Source: Microbacterium immunditiarum (GTDB lineage Bacteria; Actinomycetota; Actinomycetes; Actinomycetales; Microbacteriaceae). From it: DNA of 64,000 nucleotides. Below are positions 23,244 through 34,164 of this stretch, one piece after another; within the stretch, counting starts at the first letter, position 1, and each line of letters starts with the position of its first letter. Under the pieces are notes generated by a model, which ran no database searches, was not told the DNA's origin, and saw only the letters and a list, made by a program, of their open reading frames with translations. The translations under genes were made by a program, and so were the position numbers. The DNA lies in the NCBI RefSeq assembly GCF_013409785.1, contig NZ_JACCBV010000001.1:1612001-1676000 (forward strand), given 5' to 3'.

Positions 23244-25756
23244 TCGACCGCGACCGCTTCCCTGTGGACCCGTGGCGGCTCGTCGAGCGCTCGATCGACC
23301 TCGAGGACGTCGGCGTGACCGAGACGCTGTTCGCGGTCGCGAACGGCTACCTCGGCCTGCGCGGCAACTTCCCCGAGGGCCGCCACGAGTACGAGCACGG
23401 CACCTACATCAACGGGTTCCACGAGACCTTCCAGATCCGTCATGCCGAGAACGCGTACGGGTTCGCCGAGATCGGACAGACGATCATCAACGCGCCCGAC
23501 GCGAAGGTCATGCGCGTGTACGTCGACGACGAGCCGCTGTCGCTCGACGTCGCCGACGTGCGCGAGTACGAGCGCGTGCTCGACATGCGCGAGGGCGTGC
23601 TGCGGCGCCACATCCGGTGGATGACGCCGTCGGGCAAGGACGTCGTCGTCGACGACGAGCGCTTCGTCTCGTTCGAGGAGAAGCACCTCGCCGTGCTGCG
23701 CCTGACGATCACGGTCCTGAACGCCGACGCGCCCGTGACGATCAGCTGCCAGGTGATCAACCGGCAGGACGGCGAGAACGTCTACGGCGGGACCCCGATC
23801 GTTCCGAAGAAGGCCGGGTTCGACCCGCGCAAGGCGGACCGCATCGAGGAGCGCGTCCTCCAGCCGCAGGAGTACTGGCAGGACGAGAGCCGCTCGGCCT
23901 TCGGCTACCGCGTGACGGAGTCGGGCATGGCCCTGGGCGTCGCCGTCGACCACGTCGTCGACACCGAGAACGAGGTCGAGGAGCGACGGCTCATCGAAGA
24001 GGACATCGCGAAGAACGTCTTCCGCGTCCACGCGCGCGCCGGCGTTCCGACGACGGTGACCAAGTTCGTGACGTACCACACCTCGCGAGGCGTCCCCCCG
24101 CGCGAGCTCGTCGACCGATGCCGCCGCACTCTCGACCGCGCGAAGTCGATCGGGTGCGACACGCTCCTGGTGCATCAGGCGGAGTGGCTGGCCGCGTTCT
24201 GGGATCGCTCCGACGTGCGCATCGGGGGTCACGACGACCTGCAGCAGGCGACGCGGTGGTGCCTCTTCCAGCTCGCGCAGGCGTCCGCGCGCGCCGACGG
24301 GATGGGTGTGCCCGCCAAGGGCATGACGGGGTCGGGCTACAGCGGCCACTACTTCTGGGACACCGAGATCTACGTCCTGCCGTTCCTCACGTACACGACG
24401 CCGCAGTGGGCGCGAAACGCGTTGCGGATGCGGTACCTCATGCTCCCCGCCGCGCGCCGCCGCGCGTTCCAGCTCAACGAGGCCGGCGCGCTCTTCCCCT
24501 GGCGGACGATCAGCGGTGAAGAGGCATCCGCCTATTACGCCGCCGGCACCGCGCAGTTCCACATCAACGCCGACATCGTCTTCGCGCTCGCCAAGTACGT
24601 GCGGGCGACGGGCGACATGGACTTCCTGCACCGCGAGGGCATCGACATCGCGGTCGAGACGGCACGCCTGTGGACGACGCTCGGGTTCTGGCGCACGAGC
24701 GACGACGGCGAGCGCACGTTCCACATCCACGGCGTGACCGGCCCCGACGAGTACACGACAGTCGTGAACGACAACCTCTTCACGAACGTCATGGCGCGGT
24801 TCAACCTGCGCTTCGCGGCGCGCGTCGTGCGCGAGCTCGCGGCCGCCGACGGAGAGGCGTTCCGCACGATGGTGACGCGCCTCAGCCTCGAAGCGGGCGA
24901 GGCGGATGCCTGGGAGCGCGCCGCCGAGGCGATGCACATCCCCTTCAGCCCGGCCCTGGGCATCCACCCGCAGGACCACGTGTTCCTCGAACGCGAGATC
25001 TGGGACCTCGAGAACACGCCGGCCGACAAGCGCCCGCTGCTGCTGCACTACCACCCGCTGGTGATCTACCGGTACCAGGTGCTCAAGCAGGCCGACGTCG
25101 TGCTCGCGCTGTTCCTGCAGGGCAACCACTTCTCGGCCGAGGACAAGCTCGCCGACTTCGAGTACTACGATCCGCTGACGACCGGCGACTCGACGCTGTC
25201 CGCCGTCGTGCAGTCGATCCTCGCGGCCGAGGTCGGCTACCAGGACCTCGCGCTGGAGTACTTCCGCCAGTCGCTGTTCGTCGACCTCGCCGACCTGCAC
25301 CACAACGCGGCCGACGGCGTGCACGTCGCCTCCGCCGGCGGTGTGTGGACGGCGCTCGTAGCCGGGTTCGGCGGCATGCGCGACCACTTCGGCGAGCTCA
25401 CGTTCGATCCTCGGCTGCCGGCCGCGTGGCCCGAGCTGTCGTACTCGCTGGAGTGGCAGGGCACGCGCCTCGACATCGCACTGCGCCGCGACTCGCTCAC
25501 AGTGCGCGCGTCGGAGGACGGCACGCACGTCGGGTTCAGCGTGCGAGGGGCGCCGTACATGATCGGACCGGGCGAAGAGCTGGTCGTGCCGCTCGCCGAC
25601 CAGGGTCCGATCATCCCCGGACGCCCGACGCAGCGGCAGTTCGCCGACATCCGTCGCGAGGACGGAACGCTGCTGTCCGCGTCCGTTCCCACGGTCACCT
25701 CCACGATCCCGGTCATCGTCCCCGACCCCGACGGGCACGTGCCCATCGACGTGTAG
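23240..25756 (+). CDS. Glycoside hydrolase family 65 disaccharide phosphorylase
   Basis: An 838-residue GH65 protein. It has an N-terminal beta-sandwich (ETLFAVANGYLGLRGNFPEG), an (alpha/alpha)6 barrel with KGMTGSGYSGHYFWDTEIYVLPF, and the catalytic acid Glu in HGVTGPDEYTTVVNDN. LLHYHPLVIYRYQVLKQADVVLALF lies in the phosphate-binding part, and ADLHHNAADGVHVASAGG marks the C-terminal region. The enzyme phosphorolyses an alpha-linked glucose disaccharide such as trehalose, maltose or kojibiose. Which one cannot be settled from motifs alone. The coupled beta-phosphoglucomutase agrees with a phosphorylase rather than a hydrolase. Confidence 0.92.
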   Translation: MIDRDRFPVDPWRLVERSIDLEDVGVTETLFAVANGYLGLRGNFPEGRHEYEHGTYINGFHETFQIRHAENAYGFAEIGQTIINAPDAKVMRVYVDDEPLSLDVADVREYERVLDMREGVLRRHIRWMTPSGKDVVVDDERFVSFEEKHLAVLRLTITVLNADAPVTISCQVINRQDGENVYGGTPIVPKKAGFDPRKADRIEERVLQPQEYWQDESRSAFGYRVTESGMALGVAVDHVVDTENEVEERRLIEEDIAKNVFRVHARAGVPTTVTKFVTYHTSRGVPPRELVDRCRRTLDRAKSIGCDTLLVHQAEWLAAFWDRSDVRIGGHDDLQQATRWCLFQLAQASARADGMGVPAKGMTGSGYSGHYFWDTEIYVLPFLTYTTPQWARNALRMRYLMLPAARRRAFQLNEAGALFPWRTISGEEASAYYAAGTAQFHINADIVFALAKYVRATGDMDFLHREGIDIAVETARLWTTLGFWRTSDDGERTFHIHGVTGPDEYTTVVNDNLFTNVMARFNLRFAARVVRELAAADGEAFRTMVTRLSLEAGEADAWERAAEAMHIPFSPALGIHPQDHVFLEREIWDLENTPADKRPLLLHYHPLVIYRYQVLKQADVVLALFLQGNHFSAEDKLADFEYYDPLTTGDSTLSAVVQSILAAEVGYQDLALEYFRQSLFVDLADLHHNAADGVHVASAGGVWTALVAGFGGMRDHFGELTFDPRLPAAWPELSYSLEWQGTRLDIALRRDSLTVRASEDGTHVGFSVRGAPYMIGPGEELVVPLADQGPIIPGRPTQRQFADIRREDGTLLSASVPTVTSTIPVIVPDPDGHVPIDV

Positions 25757-25798
25757 CGCACCGCCGGTTCCGACCGCCGCGATGTCGTCGGCACGCCG

Positions 25799-25804
25799 TA
25801 GGCT
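25799..25804 (+). promoter_or_regulatory. -10 box of dnaX (leaderless)
   Basis: TAGGCT ends 7 bases before the third of three in-frame GTG codons (25811). This picks 25811 as the transcription and translation start. Confidence 0.5.
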
Positions 25805-25810
25805 GTGGTG

Positions 25811-27802
25811 GTGACCACCGCCCTCTACCGCCGCTACCGGCCCGAGACGTTCGGCGAGATGATCGGTCAGTCGCAGGTCACCGAGCCGCTCATGACCGCG
25901 CTGCGCGGCGACCGCGTCGGCCACGCGTACCTCTTCTCGGGGCCGCGCGGCTGCGGCAAGACGACGTCCGCGCGCATCCTCGCGCGCTGCCTGAACTGCG
26001 CCGAGGGCCCCACCGACACGCCGTGCGGCACGTGCGAGAGCTGCATCGAGCTCGGCCGCAACGGCGGCGGGTCCCTCGACGTGGTCGAGATCGACGCGGC
26101 GTCGCACAACGGCGTCGACGACGCGCGCGACCTGCGCGAGCGCGCGGTGTTCGCACCCGCGCGCGACCGTTACAAGATCTTCATCCTCGACGAGGCGCAC
26201 ATGGTGACGCCGCAGGGCTTCAACGCGCTGCTCAAGCTCGTCGAAGAGCCCCCCGACCACGTCAAGTTCATCTTCGCGACGACCGAGCCCGAGAAGGTCA
26301 TCGGCACGATCCGGTCGCGCACGCACCACTACCCCTTCCGGCTCGTGCCCCCGGCCGCGATGCTCGCGTACGTCGAAGAGCTGTGCGCGCACGAGGGCGT
26401 CGAGGTCGAGGCGGGCGTGCTCCCGCTCGTGGTGCGCGCAGGTGGCGGCTCGCCGCGAGACACGCTGTCGCTGCTCGACCAGCTGATCGCGGGGTCGGAC
26501 GCCACGGACACCGGCGCCGTGCGCGTGCAGTACGCGCGCGCCGTTTCGCTGCTGGGCTACACGCATGCCGAGCTGCTCGACGAGGTGGTCGACGCGTTCG
26601 CCGCCGCCGACGCGGCTGCGGCGTTCGCCGCCGTCGACCGCGTCGTGCAGACCGGGCAGGACCCGCGGCGCTTCGTCGACGACCTGCTCGAGCGCCTGCG
26701 CGACCTCATCGTCGTCGCGGCGACGGGCGAGGGTGCGGCGGCCGTGCTGCGCGGCGTCTCGGCCGACGACCTCGCGCGCTACCGGCGTCAGGCCGACGCC
26801 TTCGGCGCGGCGCGCCTCTCGCGCACGGCCGACATCGTGATCGGCGCGCTCGACGAGATGACGGGCGCGACGTCGCCGCGGCTGCAGCTCGAGCTCATGG
26901 TGGCGCGCGTGCTGACGTACGCGACGGGTCCTGCGGCAGCGCCTCCCGCCCCGGTCGGTGAGCGAGTGAGCGAAGCGACCGAGACGAAGCGCGTCCCCGA
27001 GGCACCTGCCCCTGAACCCGTCGCTCCGGCATCCGCGCCTCCGACCGGACCGATCACGCTCGAGACGGTGCTCGTGGCATGGCCCGACGTGCTCGCGCGC
27101 CTGAGCGACATCAACCGCACCTCGTGGATGGTGGCGCAGACCGCGCAGGTCGTCGACCTCGCCGACGACGTGCTCACGCTGTCGTTCCCGAGCCCGTCCG
27201 ACCTGGCGAAGTTCAAGAAGCTCCCGGGCGGACCGAGCGAAGACCTGCGCACGGCGATCAACGCGGTGCTCGGCTTCCGCGTGCGCTACATCGCGCGGCA
27301 CGAGCCGGGCGGCCGCGAGCCCGAATCGGGCGGCGGGAGCCCTGCCGAAGGCACGCGGGGCGAGCCCGAGCCCGACCCTGCGAGAGCCCGCGTAGCCACG
27401 ACGTATGCCGCCGCCCCTGTCACGGAATGGGCGGTCGCGCCGATCCCCGACACGCCGCAGCCCGGCGCCGAGGCGGCGGAGCCGACGACTCCGCACCTCG
27501 CGGTCGATGAGGAGCCCGAGGAGGCGGTCGCGGCGGTGCGTGTCGCGACCCTTGCGCCCGCTCGCGAGGGCGACGTGCTTCCCGCCGACGAGGTCGAGAC
27601 CTCGATCGAGATCGAAGACGACGACGAGGAGCCGATGCCCGAGGCCGAGGCGCCCGTGCCGCCGGTCGTCCCGCCCGCGCCGGTGCGGCCGGTCGCGGCA
27701 TCCGGTGGCCCTCAGCGATACGGTGAGGCGGTCGTGCGTCAGGTGCTCGGTGCGCGGTTCGTGCGCGAAGAGCCCTACGAGCCGCCGACGAGGTTCAGCT
27801 AG
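25811..27802 (+). CDS. dnaX: DNA polymerase III subunit gamma/tau
   Basis: The clamp-loader ATPase, 663 residues. [15 protein letters not shown] opens the AAA+ module, followed by Walker [22 protein letters not shown] and a zinc-binding set of cysteines (CLNC...CGTCESC). Walker B is [13 protein letters not shown]/sensor [11 protein letters not shown]. The tau-like tail after about residue 375 is acidic and proline-rich. No slippery frameshift site is evident, so only one product is expected. Three GTG codons begin at 25805; 25811 fits the TAGGCT box. The linker contains a repeat-like insertion (26953-26992). recR follows two bases after its stop. Confidence 0.96.
   Translation: MTTALYRRYRPETFGEMIGQSQVTEPLMTALRGDRVGHAYLFSGPRGCGKTTSARILARCLNCAEGPTDTPCGTCESCIELGRNGGGSLDVVEIDAASHNGVDDARDLRERAVFAPARDRYKIFILDEAHMVTPQGFNALLKLVEEPPDHVKFIFATTEPEKVIGTIRSRTHHYPFRLVPPAAMLAYVEELCAHEGVEVEAGVLPLVVRAGGGSPRDTLSLLDQLIAGSDATDTGAVRVQYARAVSLLGYTHAELLDEVVDAFAAADAAAAFAAVDRVVQTGQDPRRFVDDLLERLRDLIVVAATGEGAAAVLRGVSADDLARYRRQADAFGAARLSRTADIVIGALDEMTGATSPRLQLELMVARVLTYATGPAAAPPAPVGERVSEATETKRVPEAPAPEPVAPASAPPTGPITLETVLVAWPDVLARLSDINRTSWMVAQTAQVVDLADDVLTLSFPSPSDLAKFKKLPGGPSEDLRTAINAVLGFRVRYIARHEPGGREPESGGGSPAEGTRGEPEPDPARARVATTYAAAPVTEWAVAPIPDTPQPGAEAAEPTTPHLAVDEEPEEAVAAVRVATLAPAREGDVLPADEVETSIEIEDDDEEPMPEAEAPVPPVVPPAPVRPVAASGGPQRYGEAVVRQVLGARFVREEPYEPPTRFS
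26953..26992. repeat. REP-like repeat sequence inside dnaX
   Basis: GGTCG (26953-26957) and CGACC (26976-26980) flank GTGAGCGAGTGAGCGAAG, followed by GAGACGAAGCG. This AGCGA/GAAGCG-rich unit resembles the short dispersed repeats found between genes of Microbacteriaceae. Here it reads in frame as [13 protein letters not shown] within the flexible linker. Confidence 0.4.
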
Positions 27803-27804
27803 CC

Positions 27805-28398
27805 ATGTACGACGGCATCGTTCAAGAGCTGATCGACGAGTTCGGCCGCCTTCCGGGCATCGGACCGAAGTCGGCGCAGCGCATCGCGTTCCACATCCTC
27901 CAGACGCCGAACTTCGACATGTCGCGACTCGCGCAGCTGCTCAGCGAGGTGCGCGAGAAGGTGCGGTTCTGCGAGGTGTGCGGCAACGTGTCGGAACAGG
28001 AGCGCTGCGCGATCTGCCGTGACCCGCGGCGTGATGCGACGGTGATCTGCGTCGTCGAAGACGCGAAGGACGTCGCGGCGATCGAGCGCACGCGGGAGTT
28101 CCGCGGTCTGTACCACGTGCTCGGCGGGGCGATCAGCCCCATCGCGGGCGTCGGACCCGACGACCTGCGCATCACGCAGCTCATGCAGCGGCTCGCCGAC
28201 GGCACGGTGAGAGAGGTGATCCTCGCGACGAACCCGAACCTCGAGGGCGAGGCGACCGCCACGTACCTCAGCCGCCTCCTGCACACGCTCGAGATCTCCG
28301 TGACGCGCCTGGCCTCCGGCCTTCCCGTCGGCGGCGACCTCGAGTACGCCGACGAGGTCACCCTGGGCCGCGCGTTCGAGGGCCGACGCTCGCTGTGA
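27805..28398 (+). CDS. recR: Recombination protein RecR
   Basis: A 197-residue DNA repair protein of the RecFOR gap-repair pathway. It has the N-terminal HhH ([21 protein letters not shown]), a zinc finger [16 protein letters not shown], and a TOPRIM domain beginning [17 protein letters not shown]. The C-terminal [15 protein letters not shown] also matches. ATG 27805 directly follows dnaX, the conserved dnaX-recR order. Confidence 0.96.
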   Translation: MYDGIVQELIDEFGRLPGIGPKSAQRIAFHILQTPNFDMSRLAQLLSEVREKVRFCEVCGNVSEQERCAICRDPRRDATVICVVEDAKDVAAIERTREFRGLYHVLGGAISPIAGVGPDDLRITQLMQRLADGTVREVILATNPNLEGEATATYLSRLLHTLEISVTRLASGLPVGGDLEYADEVTLGRAFEGRRSL

Positions 28399-29321
28399 AC
28401 GCCGCGCAACGGTTCGACACCCGCGCCTGGCTGCTGTTCGCGGCCATGGCGGTGCTGTGGGGCATCCCGTACCTGTTCATCCGTGTCGCGGTCGACTCGT
28501 ACTCGCCCGCCGCGGTCGTCGCGGGACGCACTCTTCTGGGCGCCGTGATCCTCCTTCCGTTCGCGATCCGCCAGAAGGCGCTCCGGCCCGCGTGGTCGAA
28601 GATCGGGTGGGTGCTCGCCTTCGGCGCGATCGAGATGGCGGGTCCGTTCCTGCTGCTCAGCCACGCCGAGCAGACCATCCCGTCGGGGCTCACGGGGCTG
28701 CTGGTCTCGACGGTTCCGCTTTTCGCGGCGGTGATCGCGTTCGCGGGCGGCGACCGAAGTGCTCTCGGCCGGGCGCGTTCGATCGGGCTCGTGGTCGGCT
28801 TCGCCGGCGTCGCGGTGATCGTCGCCGGTCCGGGCCTCGCCGTCCAGGGCGGTGCCGGGCTCATCGCCGTCGGCGAGGTGCTGCTGGTGGCGGTCCTCTA
28901 CGCGATCGCGCCGTTCATCATCGCGACGAAACTGAAGGACGTGCCGTCACTCGGCACCGTGACGCTCGCGCTGGCCGCGGTGGGCATCTTCTACCTGCCG
29001 ATCGCCCTCCTCACGCAGCACCAGGTCCCCACCGTGCCGAGCACGGTGTCGCTCGTGCTGCTCGCGGTGCTGTGCACGGCTCTCGCCTTCATCGTCTTCT
29101 TCGCGCTCATCGCCCGCGTCGGCCCGGCGCGGGCGCCGCTGTTCACCTACGTGAACCCGGTCGTCGCGATCATCCTCGGCGCGATCATCCTCGGCGAGGA
29201 GATCACCCTCGGCCTGCTCGTGGGCTTCCCTCTCGTGATCTTCGGATGCTGGCTGGCCGCGACGGGCGGACGCCTGCGCGTGCGCGACAAGGTCGACGAG
29301 CTCCCGCCGATCGCACCCTGA
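28395..29321 (+). CDS. EamA/DMT-family transporter
   Basis: A 308-residue inner membrane protein with ten predicted helices in two EamA repeats. The first opens [34 protein letters not shown]; the second ends [35 protein letters not shown], with the typical conserved NP and GE. Members export amino acids or other metabolites. The GTG overlaps the recR stop (GTGA), so it is co-transcribed, although nothing links it to repair. Confidence 0.88.
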   Translation: MNAAQRFDTRAWLLFAAMAVLWGIPYLFIRVAVDSYSPAAVVAGRTLLGAVILLPFAIRQKALRPAWSKIGWVLAFGAIEMAGPFLLLSHAEQTIPSGLTGLLVSTVPLFAAVIAFAGGDRSALGRARSIGLVVGFAGVAVIVAGPGLAVQGGAGLIAVGEVLLVAVLYAIAPFIIATKLKDVPSLGTVTLALAAVGIFYLPIALLTQHQVPTVPSTVSLVLLAVLCTALAFIVFFALIARVGPARAPLFTYVNPVVAIILGAIILGEEITLGLLVGFPLVIFGCWLAATGGRLRVRDKVDELPPIAP

Positions 29322-29409
29322 CACGCGGTTCGGATGCCGTCGGCCCTGGCGATCCTGCGACGCACAAGGCACGATGGTCGGAACATCCACATCGGTGTGG
29401 GAGGCGTGA

Positions 29410-31479
29410 ATGGATCCGACGCCCGGCAACGGACACCGGACGGTCGTCCTCGTGGGAGGGACCGGCTCAGGCAAGACGATGCTCGCGGAGGCGCTGCTGT
29501 TCCAGGCCGGCGCGATACCGCGCAGAGGCTCGATCGAGCAGGGCACGACCGTGTGCGACCACGAGCCCGAAGAGATCGCCCGCGGCTCGACGCTCGGCAT
29601 CTCGCTCGCGTACCTCACGTGGCCGTGCTCCGACGGCGTGGCGCGCGCGATCACGGTGATCGACACCCCGGGGCATCCGGATTTCATCGGCGGGGTCGAC
29701 ACCGCGCTGGCCGTCGCCGATGCCGCGGTCATCGTCGTGAGCGCGGTCGACGGCGTCAACGCGGGCACGCGCGCCGCGTGGAACGCCGCGGAGCACGCGG
29801 GCATCCCGCGCATCGTCGTCGTGTCGCAGGAGGACCGGGCGCGGGCCGACTTCCGTCGCGTGCTCGGCGAGCTGCGCGCGGCCTTCGGCGAGAAGCTCTG
29901 GCCGCTGGAGATGCCGCTCGGCGAGGAGCAGGACTTCCACGCGGTCGCCGACGTGCTCAGCGAGCACGCGCTCGTGTACGACGAGTCCGGCCACCATCGC
30001 GAGGAGCCCATCCCCGAGTCGGCGCGCGCGGAAGAGCACGACCTCCACGTGAACGTCACCGAGGAGATCGTGTCGCATGACGACGAGCAGCTCGAGGCGT
30101 ATCTCGAGGGCGACGAGCCCTCGCCCGACGCGCTCGAGCGCACGTTCGCCCGCGAGGTCGCGTCGGGCGAGGCCGTGCCGGTGCTGCTGTGCTCGTCCGA
30201 GACCGGGACGGGAATCGACCGCATCGCCGACCTGCTGTGCGCGCTGGTGCCGTCGGCGCACGACCACGACCACCGCATCGTCGTCGGCGGCTCCGCCGAA
30301 GGGGAGGGCGGCAGCGAGGTCGCCGTCGCCCCGAACCCCGACGGAGAGACCGTCGTGCACGTGTTCCGCACGGTCGCGGACCCGTTCGTCGGGCAGATCG
30401 CGATGCTCAAGGTGCTCTCGGGCACGCTGCGCCCGAGCGACAGGCTGCGGAACGCGACGACGGGAACGGACGAGCGGATGCCGGCGCTGTTCCGCCTGCG
30501 TGGGGCGCAGCACGTGCCCGCCGAGGCACTCCGCTGCGGCGAGGTGGGCGCGGTCGCGAAGCTCACCGGCTCGCCGTCCGGCTCGATCCTGTGGTCGCGC
30601 GCGCAGGGGACGGCGCGCCCCGCGCCCCTCCCGCACCGAGAGCCCGTCTACGCCGTGACGCTCGCACCCGTGAGCCAGTCCGACGACGCGAAGTTGTCGA
30701 GCGCGCTCGGGCGCCTGCTCGCCGAGGATCCGACTCTCGTCCTCGATCGCGCGGGCGGCGACACGATCCTCCGCGGCCTCGGCGACACGCACCTCGCCGT
30801 GGCCGTCGAGCGGCTCGCGCGCGTGCTCGGCGTTCATGTCACGACGGGTCCCGCGCCGGTCGCGTATCGCGAGACGATCGCGCGTCCGGCGCAGGCCGAA
30901 GGGCGCCTCAAGAAGCAGTCGGGCGGTCACGGCCAGTTCGCGGTGGTGCAGCTGCGCGTGTCGCCGCTGCCCACCGGCTCGGGCTTCGAGTTCGTCGACT
31001 CCGTCGTCGGGGGAGCGGTGCCTCGGCAGTACATCCCCGCCGTGGAGAAGGGCGCGCGCGACGCGCTCGCTGCGGGCGGTCCGCAGGGGCATCCGGTCGT
31101 CGACGTCCGTGTCGAGCTCTACGACGGCAAGGCCCACTCCGTCGACTCGTCCGAGATGGCATTCCGCACGGCGGCCGCCATGGGTGTCAAGGCGGCGCTC
31201 GCGGATGCCGGGACGATCGTGCTCGAGCCCGTGTCGATCGTCACGATCACGGTGCCGCCCGACCTGCAGGGGCCGGTGCTGACCGACCTGTCGTCGCGCC
31301 GCGCGAGGGTCAACGCGACGGAGTCGACCGAGGACGGCCGCACGCGCATCATCGCGAGCGCCCCCGAGGCGGAGCTCGCGCGCTACGTGCTCGAGCTGCG
31401 CTCGCTCACCGGCGGGCAGGCGGAGCTCGCGATCGCGTCCGACCGGTACGAGAAGGCTCCCGAGCCGCACCGCGTCTGA
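29410..31479 (+). CDS. Elongation factor G-like GTPase (FusA2 type)
   Basis: A 689-residue EF-G paralogue. The G domain has P-loop VGGTGSGKTMLAEALL and G3 IDTPGHPDF. The G4 motif, NKxD in true EF-G, is replaced by VSQED, so guanine binding may be altered. Domains II to V follow (VFRTVADPFVGQIAMLKVLSGTL; AVAVERLARVLGVHV; SGGHGQFAVVQLRV; the domain V RRARVNATES). Residues 200-300 contain an acidic family-specific stretch. It resembles actinobacterial FusA2 proteins, which are distinct from the translocase and of unclear role. ATG 29410 has GGGAGG upstream. Confidence 0.88.
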   Translation: MDPTPGNGHRTVVLVGGTGSGKTMLAEALLFQAGAIPRRGSIEQGTTVCDHEPEEIARGSTLGISLAYLTWPCSDGVARAITVIDTPGHPDFIGGVDTALAVADAAVIVVSAVDGVNAGTRAAWNAAEHAGIPRIVVVSQEDRARADFRRVLGELRAAFGEKLWPLEMPLGEEQDFHAVADVLSEHALVYDESGHHREEPIPESARAEEHDLHVNVTEEIVSHDDEQLEAYLEGDEPSPDALERTFAREVASGEAVPVLLCSSETGTGIDRIADLLCALVPSAHDHDHRIVVGGSAEGEGGSEVAVAPNPDGETVVHVFRTVADPFVGQIAMLKVLSGTLRPSDRLRNATTGTDERMPALFRLRGAQHVPAEALRCGEVGAVAKLTGSPSGSILWSRAQGTARPAPLPHREPVYAVTLAPVSQSDDAKLSSALGRLLAEDPTLVLDRAGGDTILRGLGDTHLAVAVERLARVLGVHVTTGPAPVAYRETIARPAQAEGRLKKQSGGHGQFAVVQLRVSPLPTGSGFEFVDSVVGGAVPRQYIPAVEKGARDALAAGGPQGHPVVDVRVELYDGKAHSVDSSEMAFRTAAAMGVKAALADAGTIVLEPVSIVTITVPPDLQGPVLTDLSSRRARVNATESTEDGRTRIIASAPEAELARYVLELRSLTGGQAELAIASDRYEKAPEPHRV

Positions 31480-31526
31480 TCCCCCGCGGCGGTCCGTCGC
31501 ATGACGGGCCGGGAATGCGCCGATCG

Positions 31527-31532
31527 TAAGAT
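31527..31532 (+). promoter_or_regulatory. -10 box of lysC
   Basis: TAAGAT about 56 bases before the lysC GTG gives a leader of roughly 50 bases that contains a GGGAG ribosome site. No attenuator structure is obvious in this short leader. Confidence 0.45.
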
Positions 31533-31587
31533 GGAACGTCGGGGCGCGGCCGGGAGCCGCGCGCCGACGTATCCCCGGGAGAACCAC

Positions 31588-32904
31588 GTGGCGCTCATCG
31601 TCCAGAAGTACGGCGGCTCGTCCGTCGCCGACGCCGACAGCATCAAGCGCGTCGCGAAGCGCATCGTCGACACGCGCCGCGCCGGCCACGACGTCGTGGT
31701 CGCGGTGAGCGCGATGGGCGACACGACCGACGAGCTGCTCGAGCTGGCCGCTGAGGTCGCGCCGATCCCGGCGCCGCGCGAGCTCGACATGCTGCTGTCG
31801 AGCGGCGAGCGCATCTCGATGGCGCTGCTCGCGATGGCGATCCACTCGATGGGCTTCGAGGCGCGCTCGTTCACGGGCAGCCAGGCGGGCATGATCACGA
31901 CCGCCGACCACGGCGCGGCGCGCATCGTCGACGTGACGCCGGTGCGCCTGCGCGAGGCGCTCGACGAGGGCGCGATCGTCATCGTCGCGGGCTTCCAGGG
32001 GTTCAACCGCGACACGCGCGACATCACGACGCTCGGCCGGGGCGGGTCCGACACGACCGCCGTCGCCCTCGCGGCGGCGCTCGACGCCGACGTGTGCGAG
32101 ATCTACAGCGACGTCGACGGCATCTTCACGGCGGACCCGCGCGTCGTCCCGAACGCTCGCAAGCTCGACGTCGTCTCGGCGGAGGAGATGCTCGAGCTCG
32201 CCGCGAACGGCGCGAAGGTGCTCTACATCCGCGCCGTCGAGTACGCCCGCCGTCACGGCGTGATGATCCACGCACGCTCGACGTTCAGCTCGAGCGTCGG
32301 CACGTATGTGCTCGGCCCGGGCATGACGGTGCCCGACGGCCACAAGGACGCCCACAAGGGAGAACACGCCCACAAGGGAGAACACATGGAAGAGCCGATC
32401 GTCGCGGGCGTCGCGACCGACCTCAGCCAGGCGAAGATCACGATCATCGGCGTGCCCGACGTGCCGGGCAAGGCGGCCGAGATCTTCAAGCTCGTCGCGC
32501 GGTCGGGTGCGAACGTCGACATGATCGTGCAGAACGTCTCGGCGGCGGCGACCGGTCGCACCGACATCTCGTTCACCCTCCCCAAGGCGGATGCCACGGC
32601 CGCACTGCGCGCGCTCGCCGCCGACCAGGACGAGGTGGGCTTCGAGAGCCTCGTGCACGACGACCAGATCGGCAAGCTGTCCGTCGTGGGCGCGGGCATG
32701 CGCACGCACTCGGGTGTGTCGGCCACGCTGTTCGAGGCGCTGTCGGTCGCGGGCATCAACATCGAGATGATCTCGACGTCCGAGATCCGCATCTCGGTCG
32801 TCGTCCGCGGCGACGACCTCGCCGCCGCCGCGCGCGTCGTGCACACCGCATACGGACTCGACGGCGACACCGAGGCCGTCGTCTACGCCGGGACCGGGCG
32901 CTGA
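31588..32904 (+). CDS. lysC: Aspartokinase (alpha subunit, full length)
   Basis: Phosphorylates aspartate, the first step towards lysine, threonine, methionine and diaminopimelate. It is 438 residues. The kinase domain starts [22 protein letters not shown] and contains [31 protein letters not shown]. Two ACT domains occupy the C-terminus from about residue 270 and bind allosteric amino acids. The linker holds a duplicated AHKGEH unit followed by an internal start (32386). GTG 31588 has GGGAG upstream; the frame from 31501 is just leader. asd follows 160 bases on with its own -10 box. Confidence 0.96.
   Translation: MALIVQKYGGSSVADADSIKRVAKRIVDTRRAGHDVVVAVSAMGDTTDELLELAAEVAPIPAPRELDMLLSSGERISMALLAMAIHSMGFEARSFTGSQAGMITTADHGAARIVDVTPVRLREALDEGAIVIVAGFQGFNRDTRDITTLGRGGSDTTAVALAAALDADVCEIYSDVDGIFTADPRVVPNARKLDVVSAEEMLELAANGAKVLYIRAVEYARRHGVMIHARSTFSSSVGTYVLGPGMTVPDGHKDAHKGEHAHKGEHMEEPIVAGVATDLSQAKITIIGVPDVPGKAAEIFKLVARSGANVDMIVQNVSAAATGRTDISFTLPKADATAALRALAADQDEVGFESLVHDDQIGKLSVVGAGMRTHSGVSATLFEALSVAGINIEMISTSEIRISVVVRGDDLAAAARVVHTAYGLDGDTEAVVYAGTGR
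32350..32385 (+). repeat. 18-bp tandem duplication carrying a ribosome-binding site
   Basis: GCCCACAAGGGAGAACAC is repeated head to tail at 32350-32367 and 32368-32385. It encodes AHKGEH twice. Each copy has an AAGGGAG; the second is spaced five bases from the ATG at 32386, where the LysC beta subunit starts. Confidence 0.8.
32386..32904 (+). CDS. lysC: Aspartokinase beta subunit from internal start
   Basis: In-frame ATG 32386 with AAGGGAG at ideal spacing would give a separate 172-residue protein of the two ACT domains, beginning [20 protein letters not shown]. In Corynebacterium glutamicum and Bacillus the regulatory beta subunit is made from just such an internal start; the C. glutamicum beta subunit also begins MEE and has about this length. 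It would join the alpha chain in an alpha2-beta2 enzyme and carry feedback control. Expression here is inferred. Confidence 0.75.
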   Translation: MEEPIVAGVATDLSQAKITIIGVPDVPGKAAEIFKLVARSGANVDMIVQNVSAAATGRTDISFTLPKADATAALRALAADQDEVGFESLVHDDQIGKLSVVGAGMRTHSGVSATLFEALSVAGINIEMISTSEIRISVVVRGDDLAAAARVVHTAYGLDGDTEAVVYAGTGR

Positions 32905-32924
32905 CGCATCCGCATGACCGGTGA

Positions 32925-34142
<1,218 letters not shown>

Positions 34143-34152
34143 CGCGCCGACC

Positions 34153-34158
34153 TAGAAT
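34153..34158 (+). promoter_or_regulatory. -10 box of mqo (leaderless)
   Basis: TAGAAT ends 7 bases before the GTG of mqo at 34165, predicting a transcript that starts on the start codon. Confidence 0.55.
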
Positions 34159-34164
34159 TGTCTG

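Noticed and set aside
22841..27496. A 1551-codon open frame on the minus strand
   Set aside because: It is antisense to pgmB, GH65 and dnaX, is rich in Arg/Ala/His in the way of GC-rich shadow frames, and has no recognisable domain. The same applies to long frames antisense to 14027-16753, 29467-32952 and 59182-62301.
25811..27802. Programmed frameshift in dnaX producing a separate gamma subunit
   Set aside because: No A-rich slippery site followed by a stem was found in the coding sequence.
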